Below, in pieces: positions 9,361-18,700 of a stretch of 64,000 nt of DNA. The position numbers and the translations under genes were made by a program. Numbering within the stretch: position 1 is the stretch's first letter; each line of letters opens with the position of its first letter. Origin of the DNA: Salinispirillum sp049115955. Lineage in GTDB: Bacteria > Pseudomonadota > Gammaproteobacteria > Pseudomonadales > Natronospirillaceae. The notes under the pieces were generated by a model that did no database searches, was not told where the DNA came from, and saw only the letters and a list, made by a program, of their open reading frames with translations. The DNA lies in the NCBI GenBank assembly GCA_049115955.1, contig JAGDZJ010000019.1:90021-154020 (forward strand). Reading direction: 5' to 3'.

Positions 9361-9744
9361 TTAGCCGCGACGAGCATCAACACTCAGCTTGCCTGCACCG
9401 TGTGCAACCAAGACCAAGAAACCACCAGCGATTGTCACGTTTTTCATAAAGCTGATCATTTCCATTTGGTTGCTTGGATCAAAGTGAAACAAGAAACCTG
9501 AGACCAATGAGAAACCTGCCAACAACAACGCTGAAATACGCGTCTGGAAGCCAATCAAAACAAAGATGCCGCCGACCACTTCTACCAAAATAGTTGGGTA
9601 GATCAGAAATCCGGGAACACCCATCATTTCCATATAACCTTGCGTGCCTTCAAGACCACTGATTTTACCCAGACCACTCTGAATAAAGATCAAAGCCAAC
9701 AACACGCGACCTGCCAATTCAACTACGGGATACCATGCTTTCAT
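9361..9744 (-). CDS. DoxX family membrane protein
   Basis: Small four-helix inner-membrane protein of 127 residues. The N-terminal RVLLALIFIQSGLGKISGLEG and PGFLIYPTILVEVVGGIFVL segments are typical of the DoxX/YphA family. The family is linked to thiol and oxidative stress homeostasis or quinone-related functions, but no firm reaction is known. It stands alone, divergent from argA, with a 254-base intergenic region carrying both promoters. Confidence 0.85.
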   Translation of the reverse strand: MKAWYPVVELAGRVLLALIFIQSGLGKISGLEGTQGYMEMMGVPGFLIYPTILVEVVGGIFVLIGFQTRISALLLAGFSLVSGFLFHFDPSNQMEMISFMKNVTIAGGFLVLVAHGAGKLSVDARRG

Positions 9745-9998
9745 TTTTCTGTCCTACGAGTTTGTTAATAAAAATTAATGTGTTCTACTGCGTTGGACAG
9801 AAATATAGAGCGGCACCGGGACAACGAATAGCAAAAGAATTCGACAAATAAGTTGAAATTATTTGAACATAACGCCAAATGGCCGTCTGTACGCTGGCGT
9901 ACACTTTCATTTCAAGGGATCTTTGACTGCACACGCACCCTTTTCTCAGACTTATTCATCTGTTGTAATAACGCGTCAACCTACAGGATCAAAGGCAC

Positions 9999-11324
9999 AT
10001 GTCGCTCCCGACCGATCAGTTTCTGGATTTCTTCCGCAGAACCAGTCCCTATATCCATGCGCACCGTGGCAAAACATTGGTGGTTTGCCTGTCGGGAGAG
10101 GCCATTGATGAAGGCAGTTCAGCGCTCATCCACGACCTCGCTCTGTTGCGCAGCCTGGGGTTGCGATTAGTCGTTGTATTCGGTGCCCGCCCGCAGATCG
10201 GCCGCGCGCTGGCAAATGTCGGTCTAGACGACAATTTCAGTGACAGCCTACGCGTCACCACAGCAGAAACACTGCACCATGTCATAGGCGCTGCCCAGCA
10301 ATTATTAGTTCGCTTGCAGGCCGAGTTTTCACGTGGCCTGATCAACAGCCCCATGCACGGCGCGGCGGTGCGCACGGTCACAGGTAACTATATTTACGCC
10401 CGCCCACGCGGCATTCTGAATGGCGTGGACCTGCAGTTCACAGGCAGCGTGCGCCGTGTAGCAGGCCAAGACATATGCCATCAGCTCGACAATGGTAACG
10501 TAGTGCTGGTGCCGCCTTACGGGTTTTCTGTGACCGGAGAGCTCTTCAATTTAAGCGCTTTAGAAGTCGCACGTGATTGTGCCCGCGCTATCCGAGCCGA
10601 CAAATTAGTGATTTTGGGCCAGATGGCCAGCTCGCTGCCGGATCCCGCGGTGACCAGCCAACTGACACCCCAATCGTTACACGATACGATGGGCGACTTG
10701 CCGCCGGAAGCACCCGGCTACCAAGAAGCGCAAACGGCTTTGTTGGCATGCCAGCAAGGTGTGCCGCGCGTGCATTTGCTGCCAGCGACCGAGCCCGGCG
10801 GCCTATTGCGTGAACTTTACACACGCGACGGCTGCGGCATCATGATTACGCGAGATGAGTACGATACCTTCCGGCCGGCGCGCAGCGACGACATCGGCGG
10901 TATTCTAGAACTGCTGAAACCGCTGGAAGATCAAGGCATTCTGGTGCGACGCTCACGCGAATTGCTAGAACAGGAAGTCGATCATTTTGTGGTCAATGAG
11001 CGCGACGGAATGATCATTGGCTGTGCTGCATTGCACCCGTTCCCTACTGAACAAGGACATCAAGCCGAACTGGCCTGTGTCGCCGTACATGCGGAATACC
11101 AAGTACATGGGCGCGGCGCGCAATTACTTCGTCACATAGAGCAAAAAGCGCTGCAGTCGGGCATCAAACAGCTCTTTGCTTTGACCACCCACACCACCCA
11201 TTGGTTTCTGGAAAACGGTTTCCAAGCGGGAAACATCAGCGACCTACCTGATGAACGTCAAGCACTGTACAATTATCAACGCAACTCGCGGGTGCTGATT
11301 AAAGCCCTGACGAGCAACAAATAA
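9999..11324 (+). CDS. argA: Amino-acid N-acetyltransferase (N-acetylglutamate synthase)
   Basis: First step of arginine synthesis: glutamate plus acetyl-CoA gives N-acetylglutamate. The 441 residues match the classic bifunctional-fold ArgA. An amino-acid-kinase domain (about 1-290, VVVFGARPQIGRAL) binds arginine as feedback inhibitor, followed by a GNAT domain (about 295-440) with the acetyl-CoA loop VHAEYQVHGRGAQLL. ATG 9999 has AAAGG just upstream. It is followed 18 bases later by pyrF; both serve carbamoyl-phosphate-linked pathways but are probably only neighbours. Confidence 0.95.
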   Translation: MSLPTDQFLDFFRRTSPYIHAHRGKTLVVCLSGEAIDEGSSALIHDLALLRSLGLRLVVVFGARPQIGRALANVGLDDNFSDSLRVTTAETLHHVIGAAQQLLVRLQAEFSRGLINSPMHGAAVRTVTGNYIYARPRGILNGVDLQFTGSVRRVAGQDICHQLDNGNVVLVPPYGFSVTGELFNLSALEVARDCARAIRADKLVILGQMASSLPDPAVTSQLTPQSLHDTMGDLPPEAPGYQEAQTALLACQQGVPRVHLLPATEPGGLLRELYTRDGCGIMITRDEYDTFRPARSDDIGGILELLKPLEDQGILVRRSRELLEQEVDHFVVNERDGMIIGCAALHPFPTEQGHQAELACVAVHAEYQVHGRGAQLLRHIEQKALQSGIKQLFALTTHTTHWFLENGFQAGNISDLPDERQALYNYQRNSRVLIKALTSNK

Positions 11325-11342
11325 CACCCGATAAAAAAGAGA

Positions 11343-12167
11343 GTGGTTTTGACCTTTTATTCCAAGCTTCAAGCACGCTGGCAGTCCGCAGACTCACTGA
11401 TCTGCGTTGGCCTCGACCCGCAACCCGAGCTGTTTCCGGCCGACATCGCCGCTGAGCCGCAGGCCATTTTCGCGTTCAATAAAGCGATCATCGACGCGAC
11501 GCATGACTTGGTCTGCGCGTACAAGCCGCAAATAGCGCACTACGCTGCTGTAGGCGCCGAAGACCAACTGCAAGCCACCATGGATTATTTGCGCACCGAA
11601 TACCCGGACATTCCGGTAATTCTGGACAGCAAACGCGGCGACATCGGCTCCACCGCCACCATGTATGCGCGCGAAGCGTTCGACCGCTATCAAGCTGACG
11701 CCGTGACAGTAAACCCGTACATGGGCTGGGACACCATCGAGCCTTTTGCGCGCTACACCGACAAGGGCGTGATCGTGCTGTGTCGCACGTCTAACGACTC
11801 GGCTGTAGAGCTGCAAAACTTGGCTTTGGCTTCTGGCAAAACACTGTTTGCCCGAGTCGCCGAACAAGCAACCAAGAAATGGAATACGCACCAAAATCTG
11901 GGCCTCGTGGTTGGCGCGACTGCCCCGGCTGAATTGGCCGAAGTGAGAGCGTTAGTCGGCGATATGGCCATCCTCGTGCCAGGCTTGGGCGCGCAAGGTG
12001 GCGACACTGAAGCGGTGATGAAAGCTGGATTGAACAGCCAAGGTACTGGCCTGATCATTAACTCATCACGTGGTGTGCTGTACGCCAGCCAAGGGCCTGA
12101 CTTCGCCGATGCCGCGCGCCAGGAAACTTTGCGCATGCGCGACCTCGCCAATCGGTTCCGCCCATGA
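11343..12167 (+). CDS. pyrF: Orotidine-5'-phosphate decarboxylase, type 2
   Basis: Last step of UMP synthesis. The 274 residues and the motif ILDSKRGDIGSTA identify the longer type-2 PyrF, first described in mycobacteria and myxobacteria, rather than the 230-residue enterobacterial type. The N-terminal substrate Asp is in ICVGLDPQ, and Lys and Asp of DSKRGDIG are the catalytic pair. The start is unclear: GTG 11343 has AAAAAAGA directly before it, while TTG 11349 is better spaced from GAGAG. Its stop overlaps the cobU start by four bases, so the two are translationally coupled. Confidence 0.93.
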   Translation: MVLTFYSKLQARWQSADSLICVGLDPQPELFPADIAAEPQAIFAFNKAIIDATHDLVCAYKPQIAHYAAVGAEDQLQATMDYLRTEYPDIPVILDSKRGDIGSTATMYAREAFDRYQADAVTVNPYMGWDTIEPFARYTDKGVIVLCRTSNDSAVELQNLALASGKTLFARVAEQATKKWNTHQNLGLVVGATAPAELAEVRALVGDMAILVPGLGAQGGDTEAVMKAGLNSQGTGLIINSSRGVLYASQGPDFADAARQETLRMRDLANRFRP

Positions 12168-12667
12168 TTCACCTGATCACCGGCGGCGCACGCTCCGGCA
12201 AGAGTCGGCGCGCCGAGACGTTAGCCATGGGCAGCGCCCTGCCAGTGATCTACATCGCCACAGCACAGGCCGCCGATGCTGAAATGGCCGCGCGCATCGC
12301 CCATCACCGGCATCAGCGCCCGAGTGAATGGCACACCATCGAAGAACCCATTCAACTGGCTCAAGTACTACAAAGGTTGCCAGACGACCATTGCGTGCTG
12401 ATCGATTGCATGACGCTGTGGCTCAGCAACCTGTTGCACGCCGAACCCGGTACCTTAGAGCGCGAGGCAAATGCCTTTCTTGAGCACTTGGCTACTACCT
12501 CTCAGTACCTGATTATCGTCACCAACGAAGTCGGTAGTGGCATCATCCCATTAGGTGAGCTGTCGCGGCAATTTGCGGATGAAGCGGGTCGACTGAACCA
12601 GCAACTGGGACGCTTAGCCGACCAAGCCGAGCTGATCGTCGCTGGTCTGCCTGTTTTTCTAAAATAA
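12164..12667 (+). CDS. cobU: Adenosylcobinamide kinase / guanylyltransferase
   Basis: Phosphorylates adenosylcobinamide and transfers GMP, making adenosylcobinamide-GDP for nucleotide-loop assembly. The 167 residues start with the P-loop GGARSGKSRRAE. The guanylylated His lies in the HHRHQRP segment, and the family motifs WLSNLL and IIVTNEVGSGIIP are present. It is coupled to pyrF (ATGA overlap) and followed by btuF. CobT, CobS and CobC, the other late-stage enzymes, are at 40.2-42.5 kb. Confidence 0.94.
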   Translation: MIHLITGGARSGKSRRAETLAMGSALPVIYIATAQAADAEMAARIAHHRHQRPSEWHTIEEPIQLAQVLQRLPDDHCVLIDCMTLWLSNLLHAEPGTLEREANAFLEHLATTSQYLIIVTNEVGSGIIPLGELSRQFADEAGRLNQQLGRLADQAELIVAGLPVFLK

Positions 12668-12700
12668 AGCCTTCTCAAAAACACCATAAGGACATACATC

Positions 12701-13582
12701 ATGGCTTCTTTTCACCGCAGATTCCGCATCATAGCTCTCGTTCTGCTAGCAAGCACCTTATCCCCGTTAGTCGCCGCAGACATTCGCGTGACGGATGACG
12801 ACGCCAACGTCATTACGCTCAGCCAACCGGCGCAGCGGGTTGTCAGCCTTGTGCCGCACGCGACTGAATTGATGTTTGAAGTCGGCGCGGGGCATCTGGT
12901 GGTCGGTGCCGCCGAATACAGCAACTACCCCGAAGCCGCTAAAGCCATTCCCCGCGTCGGTGATTATTTTGCTTTGAATCTTGAGGCCATACTCGCCCTG
13001 CAGCCGGATTTAATATTGGCGTGGCACAGCAGTAATGTGTCTACGCAACTGGAAACGCTGGCGCAGTTGAACATCCCTATTTTTTACACCGACCCACAAA
13101 ACCTCGAAATGATTGCCTCCACGCAACGCAATTTCGGCATTCTGACCGGCCGCACCGAACAAGGGGAAGCCGTCGCTCAGGGCTTTCTCGACGCCATGAC
13201 CGACCTACAAACCGAGTACGGTGAACGCGAGCGCCTGCGCGTGTTCTATCAAGTGTGGCATGACCCTATATTCACCATCAGTAATCGCAATTTCATCGGT
13301 GAGCTGATTACCCTATGTGGCGGCGAAAATCTGTTTGGTGAGGCCCCCATGCTGGCCCCGCAAGTGGGTCGTGAATCCGTGGTAGCGGGTAACCCGCATG
13401 TGATTTTAGGCGGCGGATCCGACGGTACCGGCCTTGAAATTTGGCAATCAACACAAGAAATGTCTGCCGTCGCGTCAGGACATCTTTACAACCTTAACAG
13501 TGACACCATTGCTCGCCCCACAAGCAGCCTAGTCACGGGTGCCCGTTTGCTGTGTGAGGCGATAGACCAAGCTCGACAGTGA
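12701..13582 (+). CDS. btuF: Periplasmic vitamin B12-binding protein
   Basis: Substrate-binding protein of a cobalamin ABC importer (293 residues). A signal peptide of about 25 residues ends at VAADI. The two-lobed helical-backbone fold typical of BtuF/FecB proteins is seen: QRVVSLVPHATELMFEVGAG near the N-terminus, LEAILALQPDLILAW in lobe 1, and FYQVWHDPIFTISNRNFIGE starting lobe 2. AAGGA precedes ATG 12701. BtuC and BtuD are not in the window. The context with cobU supports corrinoid rather than iron-siderophore binding. Confidence 0.85.
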   Translation: MASFHRRFRIIALVLLASTLSPLVAADIRVTDDDANVITLSQPAQRVVSLVPHATELMFEVGAGHLVVGAAEYSNYPEAAKAIPRVGDYFALNLEAILALQPDLILAWHSSNVSTQLETLAQLNIPIFYTDPQNLEMIASTQRNFGILTGRTEQGEAVAQGFLDAMTDLQTEYGERERLRVFYQVWHDPIFTISNRNFIGELITLCGGENLFGEAPMLAPQVGRESVVAGNPHVILGGGSDGTGLEIWQSTQEMSAVASGHLYNLNSDTIARPTSSLVTGARLLCEAIDQARQ

Positions 13583-13631
13583 TTAAAACGTGATCAAGAT
13601 CAACAGGACGAGTCTTTCTAATCAACAAGGC

Positions 13632-13659
13632 TTGCCCTTAAATCCAACCCCTCTATACT
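13632..13659 (+). promoter_or_regulatory. Sigma-70-type promoter
   Basis: TTGCCC at 13632-13637 and TATACT at 13654-13659 are separated by 16 bases, just upstream of the small exported protein starting at 13695. Confidence 0.5.
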
Positions 13660-13694
13660 GATTGTGAAAACAACACTCTGCGGAGGATAGCAAT

Positions 13695-14069
13695 ATGAAG
13701 AAGTTAGGACGTGTTTTGTTAGCAGGACTGGTTGCCGGCGCCTTGGTAACGAGCGTACAGGCTGTGGAATATTGGACAGGTGGCGTGGGCGTTGAATCGC
13801 GCGCAGAAGCGCCAATGCAGAACACCACCATTGAGTTTTTCAATGTGGAAGGATCTTATTTAGCCGAGATCTGGTTCACCCTGCAGAACGAACGTGGTGA
13901 GCTGCTCGCTGAAGGCCTGACCGATGGCCCTTGGGTGGTCGCTCAATTGCCAGACGGCAACTACCGCATCAGCGGTGAGCGCTTGGAAAACGGTGAAGTA
14001 CAAACTGCTTTTTTTCGCGTAGCCGGTAATCGTCACCAGATTGTTGGCTTAAAATACCAGTCTGAGTAA
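13695..14069 (+). CDS. Small exported protein of unknown function
   Basis: A 124-residue protein with a clear Sec signal peptide (basic MKKLGR, hydrophobic core, cleavage about VQA-VE at 23). The mature part looks like a single beta-sandwich: FFNVEGSYLAEIWFTLQNERGELL, then LPDGNYRISGERLENGEVQ. This resembles carboxypeptidase-regulatory-like or transthyretin-like folds, but I do not recognise the family. GGAGG lies seven bases before ATG 13695. It is a single-gene unit with its own promoter and terminator. Confidence 0.75.
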   Translation: MKKLGRVLLAGLVAGALVTSVQAVEYWTGGVGVESRAEAPMQNTTIEFFNVEGSYLAEIWFTLQNERGELLAEGLTDGPWVVAQLPDGNYRISGERLENGEVQTAFFRVAGNRHQIVGLKYQSE

Positions 14070-14076
14070 GACCTAA

Positions 14077-14161
14077 GGCGGGTGGTATTTTTATCACTCG
14101 CCTCTATCTATTCGATTTAGCCATTCAAGCTAACCTAAGGCAGGTTATCCGAACCTGCCTA
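14077..14161. terminator. Two hairpins between convergent genes
   Basis: The pair GGCGGGTG/CACTCGCC sits around a T-rich loop at about 14078-14103. A 9-bp stem AGGCAGGTT/AACCTGCCT is at 14139-14161. They separate the exported-protein gene from msrA on the opposite strand. Confidence 0.55.
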
Positions 14162-14165
14162 CCCC

Positions 14166-14801
14166 TCAAATCGCGCATGTCACTCCGGTACCTTTCAAGC
14201 CACAGTACCCGTTCGGGTTCTTATGTAGGTATTGTTGGTGATAGGTCTCGGCGTAATAAAAAGGCACGCTTTCTCGCACTTCCGTCGTAATAGCGCTCAT
14301 ACCTGCCGCTTTCAACTGTGCCCCAAAGGCGTCAAGGCTTGCAAGGGCGATCTGAGTTTGGGCTGCACTGAACGTATAGATCGCGGAGCGATACTGTGAC
14401 CCCACATCGTTCCCCTGGCGCATACCTTGAGTCGGATCATGAGCCTCCCAAAATACGCGCAGAATTTCTGCCAGCGTGATCCGTTTCGGATCGAACACCA
14501 CCAGCACAACCTCTGTATGGCCAGTCTGGCCTGTGCAGGTTTCTTCATACGTCGGGTTTGGCGTAAAACCACCAGCGTAACCCGCGGCGGTCGTAAACAC
14601 GCCCGGCAACTGCCAGAACAACCGCTCGGCGCCCCAAAAACAACCCAAACCTAAGACAACGCGCTCCATGCCCGCAGGAAAGGGCTCCAACATTGAACTG
14701 CCGTTTACGGCGTGGGTTGGCGCTACGGTTAATGGCTCTGAGCGCCCCGGCAAGGCACGCTCCGCCGATGTTGGCATATCTGTTTTCGTAAAAAGACCCA
14801 T
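14166..14801 (-). CDS. msrA: Peptide methionine (S)-S-oxide reductase
   Basis: Repairs oxidised methionine in proteins and free methionine sulfoxide. The 211 residues match E. coli MsrA. The catalytic Cys is in LGLGCFWGAE (about residue 54), followed by the family motifs AGYAGG, GQTGHTEVV and GNDVGSQYRSAIY. The C-terminal NGYCGLKGTGVTC supplies the two resolving cysteines. GGAGG precedes ATG 14801 by four bases. Confidence 0.97.
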   Translation of the reverse strand: MGLFTKTDMPTSAERALPGRSEPLTVAPTHAVNGSSMLEPFPAGMERVVLGLGCFWGAERLFWQLPGVFTTAAGYAGGFTPNPTYEETCTGQTGHTEVVLVVFDPKRITLAEILRVFWEAHDPTQGMRQGNDVGSQYRSAIYTFSAAQTQIALASLDAFGAQLKAAGMSAITTEVRESVPFYYAETYHQQYLHKNPNGYCGLKGTGVTCAI

Positions 14802-14886
14802 GTAACCTCCACGCTGACCATTGAGAGTTGCTGGCGAGCAACTACCTGACTATAGTGATACACAGCCTACGTTGAGAGCAAGCCGA

Positions 14887-15255
14887 ATGGATGACAACCG
14901 CCGTTTCACCCGCCTACCCCAAGATGCAAAGGCCTGCCTTGTGCTGCCCGAACTGACCATCGACGGAGAACTTCATGACATTAGCCTCAAAGGCGCGCTG
15001 TTTCTAGCCTTGAGTGATGACCTACCGCAACAGTGGCGTGACCATGAAGGCACGCTCAATATTGAACTGAGCGAGGGCGACGTCGTTATTTCCATGAACG
15101 TACGCCTGGCGTTCATTGACGGCCATCACGCTGGCCTCGAAGTTACCACGCTGGGATTGGACAGCGCCTCACATCTACGCCGCTTGGTTGAGCTCAATCT
15201 TGGAGCCGAAGAGCTGCTGCAACGTGAACTCGGCATGCTGTGGGACAACCGCTAG
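14887..15255 (+). CDS. PilZ domain protein
   Basis: A 122-residue single-domain c-di-GMP receptor. The two PilZ signature elements are present: the arginine motif RRFTR near residue 5 and DISLKG near residue 37. I start at ATG 14887 because the N-terminal MDDNRRFTRLPQDA is typical, whereas the longer frame from 14821 adds an unrelated leader. Partner unknown. The window also encodes one probably active diguanylate cyclase/phosphodiesterase (38.4 kb). Confidence 0.85.
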   Translation: MDDNRRFTRLPQDAKACLVLPELTIDGELHDISLKGALFLALSDDLPQQWRDHEGTLNIELSEGDVVISMNVRLAFIDGHHAGLEVTTLGLDSASHLRRLVELNLGAEELLQRELGMLWDNR

Positions 15256-15352
15256 TCATTCACCAGCGTTGGCGCCTGCTGCGCATTTAACGTAAAATCG
15301 CCTGCACTATACTAATACCAGCGCTTAGCAAGAGCGCACCGCAGGAGTCGAA

Positions 15353-17142
15353 ATGCCTAAGTACCGTTCTTACACCACCACCCAAGGTCGCAACATGGCG
15401 GGTGCACGCGCCCTCTGGCGTGCCACTGGCATGAAAGACGGCGACTTCCAAAAGCCCATTATTGCCGTGGTTAACTCCTTTACTCAATTTGTACCAGGCC
15501 ATGTTCACTTAAAAGATATGGGGCAACTGGTCGCACGTGAGATTGAAGCCGCGGGCGGTGTCGCCAAAGAATTCAACACCATTGCGGTCGACGACGGAAT
15601 CGCGATGGGCCACGACGGCATGCTGTACAGCCTGCCCAGCCGTGACCTTATCGCTGACTCGGTGGAGTACATGGTGAACGCGCACTGCGCCGACGCCATN
15701 NCGTCAACATCCCCGTCATTTTCGTCTCCGGCGGCCCGATGGAAGCCGGGAAAACCAAATTGATTGATCACGGTTTGGACTTGGTAGACGCCATGGTTAT
15801 GGCGGCCGACGACAGCGTAGACGACGAAACCGTTGCCGAAATCGAACGTTCAGCGTGCCCTACCTGTGGGTCATGCTCTGGCATGTTCACCGCCAACTCC
15901 ATGAACTGCTTGACCGAAGCCATCGGCCTCAGCTTGCCCGGCAACGGCACCGTGGTGGCTACACACGCCGACCGCGAGCGCTTGTTCAAAGAAGCCGGAC
16001 ACCGCATCGTCGAGATCACCAAGCGTCACTACGAGCAAGACGACTACAGCGTATTGCCGCGCAGCATCGGCAACAAGAAAGCCTTTGAAAACGCCATGAT
16101 GCTCGATATCGCCATGGGCGGCTCGACCAATACCATTCTGCACTTGCTGGCCATTGCTCTGGAAGCTGAAACCGACTTCACCCTGCAGGACATGGATCGT
16201 TTATCACGCTACATTCCGCAGTTGTGCAAGGTCGCACCGAACACGCAGAAATACCACATTGAAGACGTGCACCGCGCTGGCGGCATCATGGGCATTTTGG
16301 GCGAACTGGCACGCGCTGGTTTGTTACACACCGACGTGCCCACAGTACACAGCGCTACCATGGCGGAAGCGCTGGCGCAGTACGACATCATGCAAACGCA
16401 AGACAGCGCGGTGAAAGAATTCTTCCGCGCCGGTCCGGGCGGCGTGCCGACGCAGGTTGCGTTCAGCCAAGCCGCTCGCTGGTCAACGCTGGATGGCGAC
16501 CGTGCCAACGGCTGTATTCGTGACCTCGAACACGCCTATTCGAAAGAAGGTGGCTTGGCGGTATTGTTCGGTAATATTGCCGAAGACGGCTGTGTAGTGA
16601 AAACCGCCGGGGTGGACGAGTCCATTCACGTATTTGAAGGCAAAGCGAAGATATTCGAAAGCCAAGACTCCGCCGTAAAAGGCATTTTGGCTGACGAAGT
16701 GAAAGAAGGCGACATCGTCATCATCCGCTACGAAGGCCCGAAAGGCGGCCCCGGCATGCAAGAAATGCTGTACCCCACCAGCTACCTGAAATCCAAAGGC
16801 TTGGGTAAGGCTTGTGCCTTGCTGACCGACGGTCGGTTCTCGGGTGGTACGTCAGGCTTGTCGATTGGCCACGCCTCACCGGAAGCTGCAGCAGGCGGTG
16901 CCATCGCTTTGATCGAAGAAGGCGACACGGTGATCATCGACATCCCGAACCGCAGCATCAACCTGCAAATCAGTGACGTCCAAATGGCTGAACGTCGCGC
17001 CGCGATGGAAGCCAAAGGCAAAGACGCTTGGAAGCCTGCCGAACAGCGCGAACGCAAAGTATCGGCGGCCTTGAAAGCCTATGCCTTGCTGGCTACCAGC
17101 GCTGACAAAGGCGCGGTGCGCGACCTAAGCAAGCTCGACTGA
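15353..17142 (+). CDS. ilvD: Dihydroxy-acid dehydratase, interrupted by an assembly gap
   Basis: Dehydrates 2,3-dihydroxy-isovalerate and -methylvalerate in valine and isoleucine synthesis; iron-sulfur enzyme. The N-terminal part (from MPKYRSYTTTQGRNMAGARALWR) is in one frame up to HCADAM. Two N bases at 15700-15701 then join it to NIPVIFVSGGPMEAGK in another frame. Against the family, the peptide between these points (about 20 residues, including the cluster ligand and metal-site residues of the NCDKITPGM region) is missing. The second cluster motif CPTCGSCSGMFTANSMNC is intact downstream. Adding about 60 bases restores roughly 616 residues, the usual length. I take this as a sequencing or scaffolding gap, not a real mutation. 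CAGGAG precedes ATG 15353. Confidence 0.93.
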
Positions 17143-17152
17143 TAAGCACCTG

Positions 17153-17188
17153 ATGGCCGCGGCTCAATGCATGTTGAGCCACGGCCAT
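17153..17188. terminator. Long hairpin after ilvD
   Basis: An inverted repeat with arms ATGGCCG and GGCTCAA (one unpaired base between them) around a six-base loop starts ten bases after the ilvD stop. No T-run follows, so it may act as a weak terminator or an RNA-stabilising element. It contains the ATG that opens the longer frame of the next gene, arguing against that start. Confidence 0.5.
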
Positions 17189-17230
17189 TCGCCATCCTGC
17201 ATTGCACCTTCTGAGAAATATCCCACTTTT

Positions 17231-18700
17231 ATGTCCGTGAAACGCTTCGTCATCGTCGCCCTCGTGGCCCTGATTCTATGGCCTGCCGCTGGCTGGGTGT
17301 TCTTGTACAGCACCGCCGACCGCGTGGCGCACAATGCCGAAGCAGCGATCAACGACCTCGTGACGCAACACAGCAACTGGCAACTGACCACAACGCAAGT
17401 GAACTACCAACTCGGCATCATACCCGCCGTGCAATTGCACAATGCCAGCTTGCACATCCCCAATCTTGACGAGCCTCTGCAAATCAGCAGCGCTACCCTA
17501 ACCGGACGCTGGTACAGCCTATGGTTGTTTTCATGGCTCCCCGACCGCGTGGTTATTCACCACAGCCAATGGATTCAAAGCGCCAGCGAATACACCACCG
17601 CTGACCTAACTCATGCTTGGGCCATCACCGAAGCCCTGCCGCGCCTGCAAGCACCGTTTGTGCGCCTGCGCGCCATCGACATTCAACAGCTCGACGTCAC
17701 CCTGTACGACCCGGACACCGCCACGCTGGTAGACGCCACCGTGAGCGCTGAACTCAGCCGCGTGCGTGGCCAAGAATACCAACTGCAAAGCATTGCCGAC
17801 CTGCGCGGTGACGGCTGGGTTGACCACGGCTTTGCCGAACTGCAAATGGAATGGGGCCTGCGCAGAGACGACCTCCCTGTTCGTCTGATCAGCTTAGACG
17901 CCAGCCTGGAAGTGCACTCCAGCAGCCGCGAATTCGGCATCTACCGCTGGGAAGCACAAGCCGAACAACTGTATATGAACCCCGGCACACAGCACTTTGA
18001 AGCACGCGACCTCATCTTCAGCGACGCCCGCAGCCTCGGTCGCGACGAAGCCCTGCCATTGGAAACCGGCGTACGTTGGGCGCTTATCAATGCCGAAGGC
18101 ACACTGGCAACCGAGCCTGTATCTAACGCACAGGAGCACTGGCGCGCCGCCACCGTGCGCCGTGCCCAAGTGGAACGACCACGCAGTGAATGGGTAGAAG
18201 ACCTGCAATGGATACAGCAATACGACCAGTGGAACACCCGCGCACCCGGCACAACCGGTCGCACTGAAATCAGCTGGCAAGCGCGCCTGAACCACCCCGA
18301 ACTGCGCCAAGTACTGGTTCAACTTAATCAACAGCAAAGCAGCGACAACACCCTGGACCGCTGGCGCGCCGAACCCGCCAATATCGCCATCGACATAACG
18401 GGAGTGCAAACCAACCACGTACTGCGTGGCCGCGCCGACGCACTGAGCGACCTGAACAACCGCACCCTGCACCTGAATCGACTGGAATTGAGCGAGCAAT
18501 CTGGTAACGACACCTACTGGCTCTACGGACACCTGCGCTTGGATGACAACCGACTCAGCTTTGACGACCTGATTGGCGCCGAACGTGGCACAGTAGCCAA
18601 CCCCTATCAACCATTACGTTTCTGGGCCGACTGTTATGATCAACATGACACGTCCGCCGTGCTCAGCTTAATGGACTGCAGCGCGAGCCTACGCCCATGA
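17231..18700 (+). CDS. AsmA-like membrane-anchored protein
   Basis: A 489-residue protein with one N-terminal membrane helix (FVIVALVALILWPAAGWVFLY) and a long periplasmic beta-rich part. The opening pattern of helix, then INDLVTQHSNWQLTTTQVNYQLGIIPAVQL, resembles AsmA/DUF748-type proteins, which act in outer-membrane lipid or protein homeostasis. I assign it only as AsmA-like. The start is ATG 17231, because the upstream frame runs through a hairpin. Its stop overlaps the mutY start by four bases, so it is coupled to mutY; gammaproteobacteria often keep an asmA-type gene directly before mutY. Confidence 0.65.
   Translation: MSVKRFVIVALVALILWPAAGWVFLYSTADRVAHNAEAAINDLVTQHSNWQLTTTQVNYQLGIIPAVQLHNASLHIPNLDEPLQISSATLTGRWYSLWLFSWLPDRVVIHHSQWIQSASEYTTADLTHAWAITEALPRLQAPFVRLRAIDIQQLDVTLYDPDTATLVDATVSAELSRVRGQEYQLQSIADLRGDGWVDHGFAELQMEWGLRRDDLPVRLISLDASLEVHSSSREFGIYRWEAQAEQLYMNPGTQHFEARDLIFSDARSLGRDEALPLETGVRWALINAEGTLATEPVSNAQEHWRAATVRRAQVERPRSEWVEDLQWIQQYDQWNTRAPGTTGRTEISWQARLNHPELRQVLVQLNQQQSSDNTLDRWRAEPANIAIDITGVQTNHVLRGRADALSDLNNRTLHLNRLELSEQSGNDTYWLYGHLRLDDNRLSFDDLIGAERGTVANPYQPLRFWADCYDQHDTSAVLSLMDCSASLRP

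Noticed and set aside
15700..15701. True inactivation of ilvD
   Set aside because: The break coincides exactly with undetermined bases, so an assembly gap explains it better.
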